From NCBI GenBank assembly GCA_011525685.1, contig WYBW01000009.1:1-64000 (forward strand): a stretch of 64,000 nucleotides of DNA, in the 5' to 3' direction. This DNA is from Verrucomicrobiia bacterium. GTDB lineage: Bacteria > Verrucomicrobiota > Verrucomicrobiia > Limisphaerales > JADLHS01. This document shows positions 16,810 through 26,059 of the stretch, in pieces. The notes below the pieces were generated by a model. The model searched no databases. It saw only the letters and a list, made by a program, of their open reading frames with translations, and was not told the DNA's origin. The position numbers were made by a program, and so were the translations under genes. Position 1 is the stretch's first letter, and each line of letters opens with the position of its first letter.

Positions 16810-17883
16810 GTGCGGAAAATTGATGCAGCCGTGCCAGGTGCCGAGGGCCCGGACGCCACGCGCTCCAGTCTCGTCAACCGCCTGCACAACTGGAACGACC
16901 ACGGCGGCTGGCAGGTCTTTTTCGACCGCTACTGGAAGCTCATTTACGCCGTGGCTGTGAAGGCCGGCTTGACGGACGCCGAGGCGCAGGATGTCGTCCA
17001 GGAAACCGTCGTCGCCGTCGCCAAGCAGTTGCGCGAAGGCGGCTATGACCGCGACCGGAGTTCCTTCAAGAACTGGCTTTGCATGATCACCCGCCGGCGG
17101 ATCATAGATCATTTCCGCCGGCGCACAAAGTTTGCGAAACGCCCGCTCGCCAGTGATGACACCAGCCGTACCAACACAATCGCCCGCGTGCCCGATCCCG
17201 CCAGCCTTGAACTCGACGCCGTCTGGGACGAGGAATGGCGCAAGAACCTCGTGGACGCCGCCATCGAACGCGTGAAGGAGAAGGTCACGCCCAAGCAGTT
17301 TCAAATCTTCGACCTCGCCGTGCTCAAGGACCTCCCCGTGCGCGAGGTCACAAAGCTGCTCAAAGTGAACACTGCCCAGGTCTATCTGGCGCGCCATCGT
17401 GTCGGCGCACTGGTGAAACGGGAGGTGGAACGTCTCGAAAAGCAGGCGGAGAACGCGGAGGGGAAAGGCATGAAAAGCGATTACGATGAATCGGAGCTTC
17501 GTCCTCAAGGTTTTGGAGTGCGGCAGTCCTCTGCCGCTGGGGAGGTTGTGGGTAGGCGAAAGCGCCAGCGGACTGGCGCAGTCCAGGACGCTTGCGCGCC
17601 CAAGGCGGCATGCCTTTGGGGCGGGGCGCAGTCTCGCAGTCGAGAATTGCTCGAATCCTTCATGGAGTTCTTCGTATTGCTGACTGCATGGTTCTCCGCG
17701 CAGCCGCAGTGGCGCCGTTATCGTGTCGCCCCGCGCGCGAACCCCGCCGCCTTCCGTCATGACTTGCTCCGTGCGATTCAGCGCGAACTGTGTCGTAGCG
17801 CCGACTTTCCAGTCGGCGATAACGCCGGTTGGAAAACCGGCGTTACCACGCTATCCTCGGTCGTCAGTCGCACCACCCTCTAA
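16810..17883 (+). CDS. ECF-type RNA polymerase sigma factor with repeat-derived C-terminal extension
   Basis: 357 residues from GTG 16810; no in-frame ATG exists near the domain start, and TTG 16774 or 16648 are alternatives. Sigma region 2 is FDRYWKLIYAVAVKAG followed by AQDVVQETVVAVAKQL and FKNWLCMITRRRIIDHFRRR. Region 4 is LKDLPVREVTKLLKVNTAQV followed by YLARHRVG. The sigma fold ends near residue 215 (EVERLEKQAENAEGKG). The remaining ~140 residues are read from DNA made largely of palindromic repeats (17508-17620 and 17795-17846) and are probably not an ancestral domain. The stop is 5 bp before the kinase start, the usual tight pairing of such sigma factors with a WD40 kinase. Confidence 0.8.
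   Translation: MRKIDAAVPGAEGPDATRSSLVNRLHNWNDHGGWQVFFDRYWKLIYAVAVKAGLTDAEAQDVVQETVVAVAKQLREGGYDRDRSSFKNWLCMITRRRIIDHFRRRTKFAKRPLASDDTSRTNTIARVPDPASLELDAVWDEEWRKNLVDAAIERVKEKVTPKQFQIFDLAVLKDLPVREVTKLLKVNTAQVYLARHRVGALVKREVERLEKQAENAEGKGMKSDYDESELRPQGFGVRQSSAAGEVVGRRKRQRTGAVQDACAPKAACLWGGAQSRSRELLESFMEFFVLLTAWFSAQPQWRRYRVAPRANPAAFRHDLLRAIQRELCRSADFPVGDNAGWKTGVTTLSSVVSRTTL
17508..17620. repeat. Palindromic repeat inside sigma-factor reading frame
   Basis: Two hairpins, GCGGCAG-TCCT-CTGCCGC at 17520-17537 and GCGCCAG-CGGA-CTGGCGC at 17562-17579, followed by AGTCCAGGACGC. Sequences of this kind (GGAGTGCGGCAGTCCTCTGC) are known to me as dispersed repeats in Verrucomicrobiota. It lies after the conserved sigma-4 region and keeps the frame open. 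Confidence 0.6.
17795..17846. repeat. Palindromic repeat, GTAGCGCC/GGCGTTAC family
   Basis: A pair of hairpins: GCCGACTTTCCAGTCGGC followed by GCCGGTTGGAAAACCGGC, bounded by GTAGC and GTTAC. The same building block recurs at 18262-18327, 21311-21395 and 24383-24517. It lies at the very end of the sigma-factor frame, 43 bp before the kinase start. Confidence 0.75.
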
Positions 17884-17888
17884 CCAAG

Positions 17889-20800
17889 ATGCCCGAACTC
17901 GATCCATCGGCGGCGACGCGAAATCCCTCTGAGGCCACGTTTCCCTTTCGCCCATTGCCCGGCGAGTCGCCGCCGTTCCCCGTGCCCGATCACACGCTCC
18001 TCCGCCGCGTCGGCAAGGGCGCTTACGGCGAAGTCTGGCTCGCGCGGAACACGCTGGGCACCTGGCGCGCCGTGAAGTTTGTCCGCCGCAGTTCGTTTGA
18101 TGACGACAAACCCTTCGAGCGCGAGTTCGCCGGCATCCAACGCTTCGAGCCAATCTCCCGCAGCCACGAAAGCCAGCTCAACATTCTCCACGTCGGGCGC
18201 GCTGAGGACGGGTTCTATTATGTGATGGAACTCGCGGACGACATGAGCGGTGCGCTTCCCGGTAACGCCGGTTTTCCAACCGGCGAGTTTCAGCCCGGCT
18301 GCGCGCAGACTGGAAAATCGGCCTTACAACCCGACACCTACACCCCGCGCAATCTCCGCAGCGAACTCCACCTCCGGGGCCGCCTGCCCGCCGCCGAATG
18401 TCTCCGGATTGGCCTCGCGCTCACCACCGCGCTCGAACACCTCCACAAGCACGGCCTCGTCCACCGCGACATCAAGCCCTCGAACATCGTCTTCGTTAAT
18501 GGGATTCCCAAGCTCGCGGACATCGGCCTCGTGGCGCGCGCGGAAGCCACGATCTCGTTCGTCGGCACGGAAGGTTTTCTGCCTCCGGAAGGACCGGGTA
18601 CACGTCAAGCCGACATCTACAGCCTGGGCAAGGTCCTCTACGAAATCAGCACCGGCCACGACCGGCAGCAATTCCCCGAACTGCCCACCAACATTGTCGA
18701 ACTGCCCGACCGCGCCGCACTGTCCGAACTGAACGAAGTCTTTCTGAAAGCCTGCCATCGCGATCCCCAAGAGCGCTACCAGACGGCGGCGGAGATGCAC
18801 TCGGACCTTGCACTGCTGCAAAGCGGGCGTTCCGTCGTGCGACTTCGCGGAATCGAACGCAAGCTGCGTTTTGTCCAGCGCGCCGGGGCGATCGTCACAG
18901 CAATCGCCGCCCTGGCTGCCGGTCTGTATTTGTGGCAGGCGCGGCAGACGACAATCGTCCACAACCTCGCGACCGAGAACCTCACGTTGGCCCAGCGGGC
19001 GGAAACCAACGCCACGCTTGCGCTAAAAAATGAAGCGGCAACCCGCGAGAGCCTCTACGCCGCCGACATCAACCTCGCCTACCAAGCATTGAAGTCGGAC
19101 AACCTTCGACTTGCGCGATCACTGCTTCAGAATCACGTGCCCCAGCCGGGCCAGCCGGACCTGCGCGGCTTCGAGTGGCGCTACCTCTGGGAACAATGCC
19201 GGAGTGAAGAACTGTTCAGCATCAAAGTTCACACGAATACTTCTCGCGTCCTGGCGTTCGCTCCCGATGGTCAGCGGATTGCGGTGGGCGCGATGAACGG
19301 GATTACCAAGGTGCTGGACCTTCAACTCCGACGCACGATTGCGTCGCTTCCGGGCACCAACCCGGTTCACTCCCTGTCGTTCTCGCCGGCCGGCGAGCTC
19401 CTGGTCATCGGCACCGCAAGCGAAGTTCGCGTGTTGGAGGCCCGCTCTTTCACCGAGTTGCGCCGGCTGCCGGGCGCGGCTGCTCCGGCCTTCTTCTCTC
19501 CCGAAGGGAGGTTTCTCCTGATTGGAAAGCTGCTGCCGCCCGACGGGCGGCAAGATCCGTCGCAGGCAGAGCAGACGTTGATGGTCTGGGATGTCACAAA
19601 CTGGTCGGTAACTCGCTCGACGACTTTCCCAGCGTCAGGTCCGTCCAGTATTGCACGCGACTTGTATCTACAGCTTGCCTTCGGTACCGATCCCAGCCGG
19701 CTGGCCGTGCTGGTGGGCGATACCATCCGGTTGCTTCGGTTTGCCGATTTGAGTGAGCTCGCCGTCTTGCCCGACAAGATTCCTATCAAACAGTATTCCC
19801 GACCGTTTATCGCCCTGTCGTCGGACAACCGGACGCTGGCGATTCCCGGACAACAAGGATTCGAGGTTCGGCTTTGGGATCTCAACGAGATGAAGGAGCT
19901 CAAGGTCTTGACAGGCCACACCGACATGGTCATCGCGGCGGCGTTTTCGCCGGACGGCACGATGTTGGCCACTTGCAGCCCCGATCAGACGACCAGGCTA
20001 TGGGAAGTGGCGACGGGGGAACTGCTCAATACGTTTCGCGGTCAAGCAGACGAGGTATTCGATGTGGCCTTCTCCTCTGAGGGGAAACTGCTGGCTTCGC
20101 TCGGGTGTTATGATGCGGTGGTCAAGTTGTGGGATCCGACGCGAAGGCCTCGCCGTGAATCCTTCCGCGATTCGCTGATCCCTGTGGGTTTTGAAGCAGA
20201 CGGTGGGTTACTCGCCTTCCGTCAGCCGGAATGGGATGCCGTCGCGGTTGATCCCGCCATCTTCCAAGTATCGCCAGTGGGAGTCCCGAAGTTGCGGAAG
20301 GAAGCGTCGTACGGCTTGTTTCTCAACAGCGTTTCATCGGACGGGCGATTTCAAACAGTTTGGGGGCGTGACCAAGACGCGGATGCGGACTTCGTCGAGG
20401 TCTGGGACCGGCGCGAAGCCAGGCGTCTCTGCGCGCTGCCGGCCACTTCGCCAAGGGTTTCGTTTGCCCCGACGCGCAAGCTCATTGCCACCTTCACCAC
20501 CAACCAACTCGGTGAATTATCGAGCGCTATCTGGCAGTTGCCAGCCGGTACCTGCAAGTGGATGTTCACAAACATTGTGAAAATTGCCCCTGATGAAGCG
20601 CAGCTCTTCACGCGTACGGTTGGCGGTGAACTCCGTCTCTGGAAGATTGACCGGGACACGGTGACTCCGGCTCTGAGGATGTCAGGGGCCTTCGGCGATG
20701 CCGTCTTTTCGCCGGACGGACGATTGCTTGCTGCCTTTGACCCAAGTGGTGACATCCAAATCCGCTCTCTTCCCACGGGTGAGGTGCTCGGCGTGCTCAA

Positions 20801-21302
20801 GGGGCATACCCGAAAAGGGACTCGCCTTGCCTTTAGTCCCGACGGGCGGACTCTGGCCAGCATCTGTGACGACCGCACGATCCGGCTCTGGCACATTGCC
20901 ACCCGGCGGGAACTGTTGCAGTTCCAATCACCGGATGAGGATCAAGGCCCGTTCTGCCTCGAATTCTCTCCCGATGGCCGCGCATTGGCCGCCACACGTC
21001 AGGACGATGAAGGTCCGCTCGCCTGGCTGTATTTTGCGCCCTCGCTCGCCGAGATCGCCGTCGCGGAAGGCGGGGATTACCGGGCTGCGGCTGGGGACAA
21101 TCCGACTACCTGGCTCGCGGTCGCGAAAGCCCTCGTTCGAAAGGAACGCTGGCAGGAGGCCAGGCAGGCATTTGACGAAGTCCTCAATCGCACGGCGAAT
21201 CGCGACGACCTCGCCTGGCTCCGCACCAACGCGCTGCGACAGCGCGTCGAGTTGGTCAAGCAGTTGAGCGCGAGCGGAGACTACCCTCCCTTTTCGCGCT
21301 GA
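17889..21302 (+). CDS. Membrane Ser/Thr protein kinase with WD40 propeller
   Basis: 1137 residues from the ATG at 17889. Kinase: Gly loop GKGAYGEV (42-49), catalytic Lys63 in AVKF, and HRDIKPSN near 192. The DFG motif is replaced by DIG (LADIGLV). A single membrane segment near 330 (GAIVTAIAALAAGLYLW) separates the cytoplasmic kinase from a C-terminal region with many WD40 repeats (AFSPDGTMLATCSPDQTTRL type), as in kinases of related bacteria. Residues ~125-147 (GNAGFPTGEFQPGCAQTGKS) are encoded by an inserted palindromic element of exactly 66 bp. The gene follows the sigma factor by 5 bp, so the kinase may control that factor; this is inference. Confidence 0.9.
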   Translation: MPELDPSAATRNPSEATFPFRPLPGESPPFPVPDHTLLRRVGKGAYGEVWLARNTLGTWRAVKFVRRSSFDDDKPFEREFAGIQRFEPISRSHESQLNILHVGRAEDGFYYVMELADDMSGALPGNAGFPTGEFQPGCAQTGKSALQPDTYTPRNLRSELHLRGRLPAAECLRIGLALTTALEHLHKHGLVHRDIKPSNIVFVNGIPKLADIGLVARAEATISFVGTEGFLPPEGPGTRQADIYSLGKVLYEISTGHDRQQFPELPTNIVELPDRAALSELNEVFLKACHRDPQERYQTAAEMHSDLALLQSGRSVVRLRGIERKLRFVQRAGAIVTAIAALAAGLYLWQARQTTIVHNLATENLTLAQRAETNATLALKNEAATRESLYAADINLAYQALKSDNLRLARSLLQNHVPQPGQPDLRGFEWRYLWEQCRSEELFSIKVHTNTSRVLAFAPDGQRIAVGAMNGITKVLDLQLRRTIASLPGTNPVHSLSFSPAGELLVIGTASEVRVLEARSFTELRRLPGAAAPAFFSPEGRFLLIGKLLPPDGRQDPSQAEQTLMVWDVTNWSVTRSTTFPASGPSSIARDLYLQLAFGTDPSRLAVLVGDTIRLLRFADLSELAVLPDKIPIKQYSRPFIALSSDNRTLAIPGQQGFEVRLWDLNEMKELKVLTGHTDMVIAAAFSPDGTMLATCSPDQTTRLWEVATGELLNTFRGQADEVFDVAFSSEGKLLASLGCYDAVVKLWDPTRRPRRESFRDSLIPVGFEADGGLLAFRQPEWDAVAVDPAIFQVSPVGVPKLRKEASYGLFLNSVSSDGRFQTVWGRDQDADADFVEVWDRREARRLCALPATSPRVSFAPTRKLIATFTTNQLGELSSAIWQLPAGTCKWMFTNIVKIAPDEAQLFTRTVGGELRLWKIDRDTVTPALRMSGAFGDAVFSPDGRLLAAFDPSGDIQIRSLPTGEVLGVLKGHTRKGTRLAFSPDGRTLASICDDRTIRLWHIATRRELLQFQSPDEDQGPFCLEFSPDGRALAATRQDDEGPLAWLYFAPSLAEIAVAEGGDYRAAAGDNPTTWLAVAKALVRKERWQEARQAFDEVLNRTANRDDLAWLRTNALRQRVELVKQLSASGDYPPFSR
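18262..18327. repeat. 66-bp palindromic element in frame within kinase gene
   Basis: GTAACGCCGGTTTTCCAACC at 18262 onward and CAGACTGGAAAATCGGCCTTAC at its other end form imperfect inverted halves of the same family as 17795-17846. The unit is 66 bp, 22 codons with no stop. It sits in the kinase linker between MELADD and the RNLRSELHLRGRLP segment, a place where insertion would be tolerated. Confidence 0.75.
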
Positions 21303-21310
21303 CCATGGAG

Positions 21311-21395
21311 TAACGCCGGCTTTCCAGCCAGCGAGTCGCGCTTGGGTGTTTTCGCGCAATACCGGAGAACTCGCCGACTGGAAAGTCGGCGTTAC
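21311..21395. repeat. Palindromic repeat after kinase gene
   Basis: TAACGCCGGCTTTCCAGCCA at 21311 onward and TCGCCGACTGGAAAGTCGGC plus GTTAC ending at 21395 are inverted copies of the same block seen at 17795 and 18262. It begins 8 bp after the kinase stop. Confidence 0.75.
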
Positions 21396-21500
21396 GGGTT
21401 GCCTCCACTTTTCCTGAAAGATTCCCAAGCCGCATGCGAATACATCCTCATGACCACAGCCAACATGACGAAACTGATCAGCTTCAAACCACTTCACCCC

Positions 21501-22862
21501 ATGAAACGAATCATCCATTACTTCATCCTGACTCTTGCCGTCGGCGCATCGTGCCTCACCGCCCGCTCCAATGATTTGGAAGAACGCCGCCCGTTGTGGC
21601 GAACCGTGGCCAAGTATGAATCGGAGCGGCCTGTTTCCGTGGATGCGCTCGCCGCTGATGCCGATGGGAATCTATACGCCGCCATCTCAACTTCGGACAA
21701 CGAGGGGCGGATTCATGCCGTCGTTCGGAGGAGTTCCGACCGCGGAATCACCTGGAGCGTGGTCGAGGATTTTATACCCGGCGCTTCGGGTTACGCCCGC
21801 ATTTTGAGTTTGGGGTCGGACGCGGCGGGCCACCTCTACGCGGCGGGTTATGTTTCCGACGAGCAGGATCACCTCCGCTGGATCGTGCGCAAGCGTGATG
21901 CTGGAGGAACCGCCTGGACCACAGTGGATGATTTCACTTTAGCGGGCAGCCAGAGAACGGCGGCGCAATCGCTCTCGGTGAATGCCGACGGAACTGTCTA
22001 TGTGGCGGGTTACGGCGACGAGCCTCCGGGCTCCGGCTCATTGCACACTCGCACGCACTGGCTGGTCCGATGCAGTCGCGATGGCGGCAAGAGCTGGTCC
22101 ACAGTCGAGGATTTCCGCCATGAATTCAGCGCCCGAGCGACGGCGATCTTGAGCACCCCGCAGGGATTGTTTGTCGGCGGCTCCGGCTGGAACGAGGGCA
22201 AAGCAACTGGCGAAACCTGGCTCGTGCGCAACGGCACATTGGAGGAAACCGGCTCGCTCCGGTGGCGGACTGTGGACGCGTTCCAAATGGAAGACGGCAA
22301 GCAAGGGCATGTCTCGCGCGTGCAATCTTTGGGAATGGACCGACAGGGCAACTTATACGCGGCAGGACGCAGCCACGCATGGGTGGAGGAACGGAGCAGC
22401 GCACACTGGGTGGTGCGCCGGGCTTCACGCGCGGGCTTGGATTGGGCCGTGGTGGACACCTTTCAACACCATCCAGGTTATTTTGCCGCAGCCCAAGGGG
22501 TGGCAGCGGGCAGTGATGGGGGCGTCTTCATTGTCGGACAGGCCGGGCACAGCGACGGCGGTATCAACTGGATTGTCCGGCAAAGTTCGACTGGCATGGC
22601 AGGAACCTGGAAACTCAGCGACGACTTCCGCATGGAGGCGGTGACGTTTTCAACCGACCAATTCGCCGAGGAGAGCCAGGGGCAGGCCAGCCAGACTGTG
22701 ATGTCCAATTCGCCGGGAGAGTATTCCAAAGGTTTGGCCATCCTGATGGCCGCGGAATCGCTCTACACGGGTGGTTCAGTCTGGGCCGGCTCGGGACATG
22801 CCGTCCTGCGAACGTGTGAGCTTGGTCAAGCTGGCGAATTGAAGTCGGCCCGCCGTCGTTGA
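21501..22862 (+). CDS. Secreted beta-propeller (BNR-like) protein
   Basis: 453 residues from the ATG at 21501, chosen for its signal peptide (MKRIIHYFILTLAVGASCLT, cleavage near TARS). The body is built of repeats around SSDRGITWSVVEDF, GHLYAAGYVSDEQDHLRWIV and DGGKSWSTVEDF, the Ser-x-Asp-x-Gly-x-x-Trp pattern of BNR/Asp-box sialidase-like propellers. No catalytic motif is visible, so this is probably a binding or structural exoprotein. It lies 198 bp after the kinase gene on the same strand, with a palindromic repeat between them. A link to the kinase signalling unit is possible but unproven. Confidence 0.75.
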   Translation: MKRIIHYFILTLAVGASCLTARSNDLEERRPLWRTVAKYESERPVSVDALAADADGNLYAAISTSDNEGRIHAVVRRSSDRGITWSVVEDFIPGASGYARILSLGSDAAGHLYAAGYVSDEQDHLRWIVRKRDAGGTAWTTVDDFTLAGSQRTAAQSLSVNADGTVYVAGYGDEPPGSGSLHTRTHWLVRCSRDGGKSWSTVEDFRHEFSARATAILSTPQGLFVGGSGWNEGKATGETWLVRNGTLEETGSLRWRTVDAFQMEDGKQGHVSRVQSLGMDRQGNLYAAGRSHAWVEERSSAHWVVRRASRAGLDWAVVDTFQHHPGYFAAAQGVAAGSDGGVFIVGQAGHSDGGINWIVRQSSTGMAGTWKLSDDFRMEAVTFSTDQFAEESQGQASQTVMSNSPGEYSKGLAILMAAESLYTGGSVWAGSGHAVLRTCELGQAGELKSARRR

Positions 22863-22913
22863 TGTGGCCGCCGCCGTCTGTCTTTGACCAAACCCACCGA
22901 TCAGACGGGACTC

Positions 22914-24212
22914 TTACTTCAACCCGACCAGGTAGCCGAAGCGGGCGCGGAATTGGTCCGGGGTCATGGCCACGACCGCCGCGAGCTTGTCGAGCTGGGT
23001 CACGTCCTGGAAGTCCGCCGGCTCCAGCCGGATCATGTAGTGGCAGGCACATTCGTAGGATTCGCCCTCCACGTTGACCTTGCGCACCTGGAAGCGGCCG
23101 GTTTCCGGGTTGAGCATTTTCTCGAATTGCAGCGGCACCATTTTTCCGTTCTCGAAGCTGATGACGGCCCCGTACTTGCCAGCCTCGGGGGACAACAGAA
23201 ACTTCACCGCCCCGTAGCCCAGGTCGCGCGTGTATTCGGCATCGAACGGAATCGGATCGGCGCAGCGCAGTTCATAGCCGAGGTCCTTGTCAATGAGCGT
23301 CATTTTCAAACCGAGCTCTTCAAGCCGTTGCGTGACCACATCTTTCATCAGGCGGCCGAACTCAATTTCGCCCAGCCGCAGATGGCCGTGGTCGTCGCGG
23401 ACAATCTTGCCATACCGTTCGAGGTTCTCGCCGGGCACGGCGCTCACCAGGCCCTTCTCGCCCATGGATTCGATCAAGCCCTCGGCCAGCACCGCGACGC
23501 CGTAGTGCGAGCCGTAGGCGCGTCGCTTGATGATGGCGCCGATGATGATGTCGGCCACGCCCTCGGCGGTGACGGGTTTGCCGCGAAATTCCTCGGGGAT
23601 GATGGTCAGAGCCGCGGCGGCCGCCTTGCCGATGCCGAGCGCCAGGTGGCCCGCCGCGCGACCCATGCTGATGATGATGTACCAGCGGGAGGTGGTGCGG
23701 GCGTCCTCGGCCAGGTTGCGGAGAATATGCACGCCGTAATGCCTGGCCGTTTCGAAACCGAACGTGGGCGTGGCGCCGGGCAGCGGCAGGTCGTTGTCAA
23801 TGGTCTTGGGCACGTGCGCGACGCGGATGGCGCCGGCGCCCTTGCGATAGACGTGGCTGGCCGAAAAGGCGGTGTCGTCGCCGCCGATGGTCACCAGCGC
23901 GGTGACGCCCAGCTTCTGCAGCACGTCCAGCACGTTGTGCATGCTGGTTTCGGACTTGGCCGGATTCGTCCGGGCCGTACCCAGGATCGAACCGCCGCGC
24001 AGGTGGATGCGCTTTACGTCGTCAATTGTGAGCTTGGTGTAACGCTGCTGATCGCCGGCGGCGAGCCACTTGAAGCCGTCGCGAAAGCCCAGCACTTCGT
24101 AACCCTGATTGATGCCCTCGATGGTGGCCGCCGCGATCACGCCGTTGATGCCCGGCGCCGGTCCGCCCCCGACTAATATTCCCAGTTTCCCTCGTTTCAT
24201 TGCATTTGCCAT
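22914..24212 (-). CDS. pfp: 6-phosphofructokinase, probably pyrophosphate-dependent
   Basis: 432 residues, PFK fold with GILVGGGPAPGINGVI near the N-terminus, GGDDTAF (110-116) and PKTIDND (135-141). The two residues that separate donor types are of the PPi kind: Asp in GGDD (Gly in ATP enzymes, GGDGS) and Lys in PKTIDND (Gly in ATP enzymes, PGTIDND). The enzyme should thus phosphorylate fructose 6-phosphate reversibly with PPi instead of ATP, in glycolysis and gluconeogenesis. This rests on the known donor rule, not on an assay. It is longer than the 320-residue E. coli enzyme, as in other long PPi-PFKs. It is separate from mdh by a 480-bp repeat-rich gap. Confidence 0.88.
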   Translation of the reverse strand: MANAMKRGKLGILVGGGPAPGINGVIAAATIEGINQGYEVLGFRDGFKWLAAGDQQRYTKLTIDDVKRIHLRGGSILGTARTNPAKSETSMHNVLDVLQKLGVTALVTIGGDDTAFSASHVYRKGAGAIRVAHVPKTIDNDLPLPGATPTFGFETARHYGVHILRNLAEDARTTSRWYIIISMGRAAGHLALGIGKAAAAALTIIPEEFRGKPVTAEGVADIIIGAIIKRRAYGSHYGVAVLAEGLIESMGEKGLVSAVPGENLERYGKIVRDDHGHLRLGEIEFGRLMKDVVTQRLEELGLKMTLIDKDLGYELRCADPIPFDAEYTRDLGYGAVKFLLSPEAGKYGAVISFENGKMVPLQFEKMLNPETGRFQVRKVNVEGESYECACHYMIRLEPADFQDVTQLDKLAAVVAMTPDQFRARFGYLVGLK

Positions 24213-24695
24213 AGTTCAAACCAAGTTCAGTTTCATTGCGTGGACGCGCGCCCGTTTTTCCAGCCGGAGAACGACCACACCCAAGGACGCAGTCTGGCCA
24301 AAAGGGGACGAAAGGTCAAAGCCCGTTTGAGCGGGAAAACGGCCTGGGGCGTATCTCAGTTTATTGCAGGCAGGCATTGCTGGCGTAGCGCAGGTTTCCC
24401 AACCTGCGGTATCGCCGACTTCCAGTCGGCGGGCCCAGGCACGGCGTGGCAGGCCAGAAATTCGCGGCGTTTGCGGATTGGAAATCCGCGACCCGGCAGA
24501 CTGGAAGTCTGCGCTACGGCATCGCCTCGGGGCCCCCTGCAAGAAAATGAGATGCGCCCAACGGCCTGGGGCGTTGGTTGGAACGGCGAACCAGTCCACC
24601 CTATCAGCCAGGTGGTGGGACAGGCAACCTGCCTTTCCTGTGGGCTGTGGACAGGCTGGCAGCGATGGCAACGATCCCCGCCCCAATCTCGAAAG
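24213..24695. other. Repeat-rich gap between pfp and mdh
   Basis: No gene is supported. The gap holds the composite palindrome at 24383-24517. CGGCCTGGGGCGT also occurs twice (near 24341 and 24561) in direct orientation, and GCCTGGGGCGT flanks the palindrome on both sides. Confidence 0.5.
24383..24517. repeat. Composite of four hairpins, GTAGCGC...GCGCTAC
   Basis: Starts with GCGTAGCGCAGG and ends with GTCTGCGCTAC. Inside are CAGGTTTCCCAACCTG, GCCGACTTCCAGTCGGC, GCGGATTGGAAATCCGC and CAGACTGGAAGTCTG. Each is a hairpin with TTCCA or TGGAA at its tip, the pattern of the three palindromes at 17.8-21.4 kb. This looks like several units joined or nested. Confidence 0.75.
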
Positions 24696-25691
24696 CTATT
24701 TGCCCAACAACTCCGCCACCAACGCCCGCTCTTCCTTGAGTTCGTTCTCGGTGATGGCGATTTTGCCGCGGCTGAATTCATTGAGCGGCACGCCCTGAAC
24801 GATCTCCCATGACTTTCCGTTGCTGCGGATGGGGTAGCTGAACAACAAACCCTTCTCAATGCCGTAGCTGCCGTCCGAGCAGATGGCCACGCTGTTCCAA
24901 TCGCCGGCGGGCGTGGGGTTGACGAGCGAGCGCACCGTGTCAATGGCGGCGTTGGCCGCGCTGGCCGCGCTGGAGGCTCCGCGCGCCTTGATGATGGCCG
25001 CACCGCGCTGCTGCACGGTCGTGATGAAATCCTTCTCCAGCCATTCGGTGTGCTTGATGATGTCGGTCACCGGTCGGGTGCCGATCCTCGCGTTGAAGAA
25101 ATCGGGGAACATCGTTGAACTGTGATTGCCCCAGATGGCCAGATTGGTCACCGCCGTGATGTCCACGCTGGCTTTCTTCGCGAGTTGCGCCTTGGCCCGG
25201 TTCTCGTCGAGGCGCGTCATGGCGAAGAACCGGTCGCGCGGGACGTTGGGGGCGTTGTTCATGCAAATCAGGGCGTTGGTGTTGCAAGGATTGCCGACGA
25301 CGAGCACACGGACGTCACTGGCGGCGTGTTGCTGGATGGCCTTGCCTTGGCCGACGAAAATCCTGCCATTCGCCCCGAGCAGGTCCTTGCGTTCCATGCC
25401 CGCCTTGCGCGGCGCGGCGCCGACCAGCAGACACCAGTTCACCCCCTTGAAGCCTTCGTCGAGATTGCCCGTGGCCACGATGCCCTTGAGCAACGGGAAG
25501 GCGCAGTCCTCGATCTCCATCACCGTGCCCTTGAGCTTCTCGAGAATTTCCGGCACGTCCACTTCGATCAGATGCAGGATGACCGGTTGGTTGGGGCCGA
25601 AAACCTCACCGGAGGCGATGCGGAACAACAGGGAATAGCCGATCTGGCCGGCGGCACCGGTAACGGCGACACGAATGGGGTTTGCGCTCAT
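24696..25691 (-). CDS. mdh: Malate dehydrogenase
   Basis: 331 residues, in the cytoplasmic-type NAD(H) malate dehydrogenase group. The Rossmann loop is [12 protein letters not shown] (11-22), the cofactor and substrate region [14 protein letters not shown], and the catalytic His lies in [12 protein letters not shown]; the substrate-binding Arg is in the [12 protein letters not shown] helix. It oxidises malate to oxaloacetate in the TCA cycle. Full length and unbroken, with no operon partner on either side. Confidence 0.95.
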   Translation of the reverse strand: MSANPIRVAVTGAAGQIGYSLLFRIASGEVFGPNQPVILHLIEVDVPEILEKLKGTVMEIEDCAFPLLKGIVATGNLDEGFKGVNWCLLVGAAPRKAGMERKDLLGANGRIFVGQGKAIQQHAASDVRVLVVGNPCNTNALICMNNAPNVPRDRFFAMTRLDENRAKAQLAKKASVDITAVTNLAIWGNHSSTMFPDFFNARIGTRPVTDIIKHTEWLEKDFITTVQQRGAAIIKARGASSAASAANAAIDTVRSLVNPTPAGDWNSVAICSDGSYGIEKGLLFSYPIRSNGKSWEIVQGVPLNEFSRGKIAITENELKEERALVAELLGK

Positions 25692-26059
25692 GGTATCTTG
25701 AATCGTTGAATTCTCAGTTCGTCAAGTCGGCGAGACAATAGAAGGAAGGACGACTCAAGTCACGTCCAGACTTGAGCGGCGATTCCCTCAACCGCTCACA
25801 ACCCAATCGGATGCCACGCCTTGGTGAACGCGCCATCACGAATTGAACGCAACGCGTGCCGCCAAGCAAACCCAGAAAAGACTGAGAAAACGCGCGAGAG
25901 ATGATGGCAGGAGTTTTACGCGAATGGTTGTATCGGTTAACGCTGAGTTGCTGCTCTCTATCAGGGGACGAGTGCGGCAAGAAACACTTGCGCACACAAT
26001 GCTCGGCGCGTCCCCGGCATTGGGAGCAGACAACGGTGTGTTGATCTGCGCGTTCATCT
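25692..26059. other. Gap downstream of thrS remnant, possible small open frame
   Basis: A minus-strand frame from an ATG at 26057 to 25836 (73 residues, MNAQINTPLSAPNAGDAP...) starts 2 bp after the stop of the thrS fragment, as a coupled gene would. It matches nothing I know, ends in a hydrophobic FLSLFWVCLAARVAF, and may be chance. I see no infC, a common neighbour of thrS. Confidence 0.3.
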
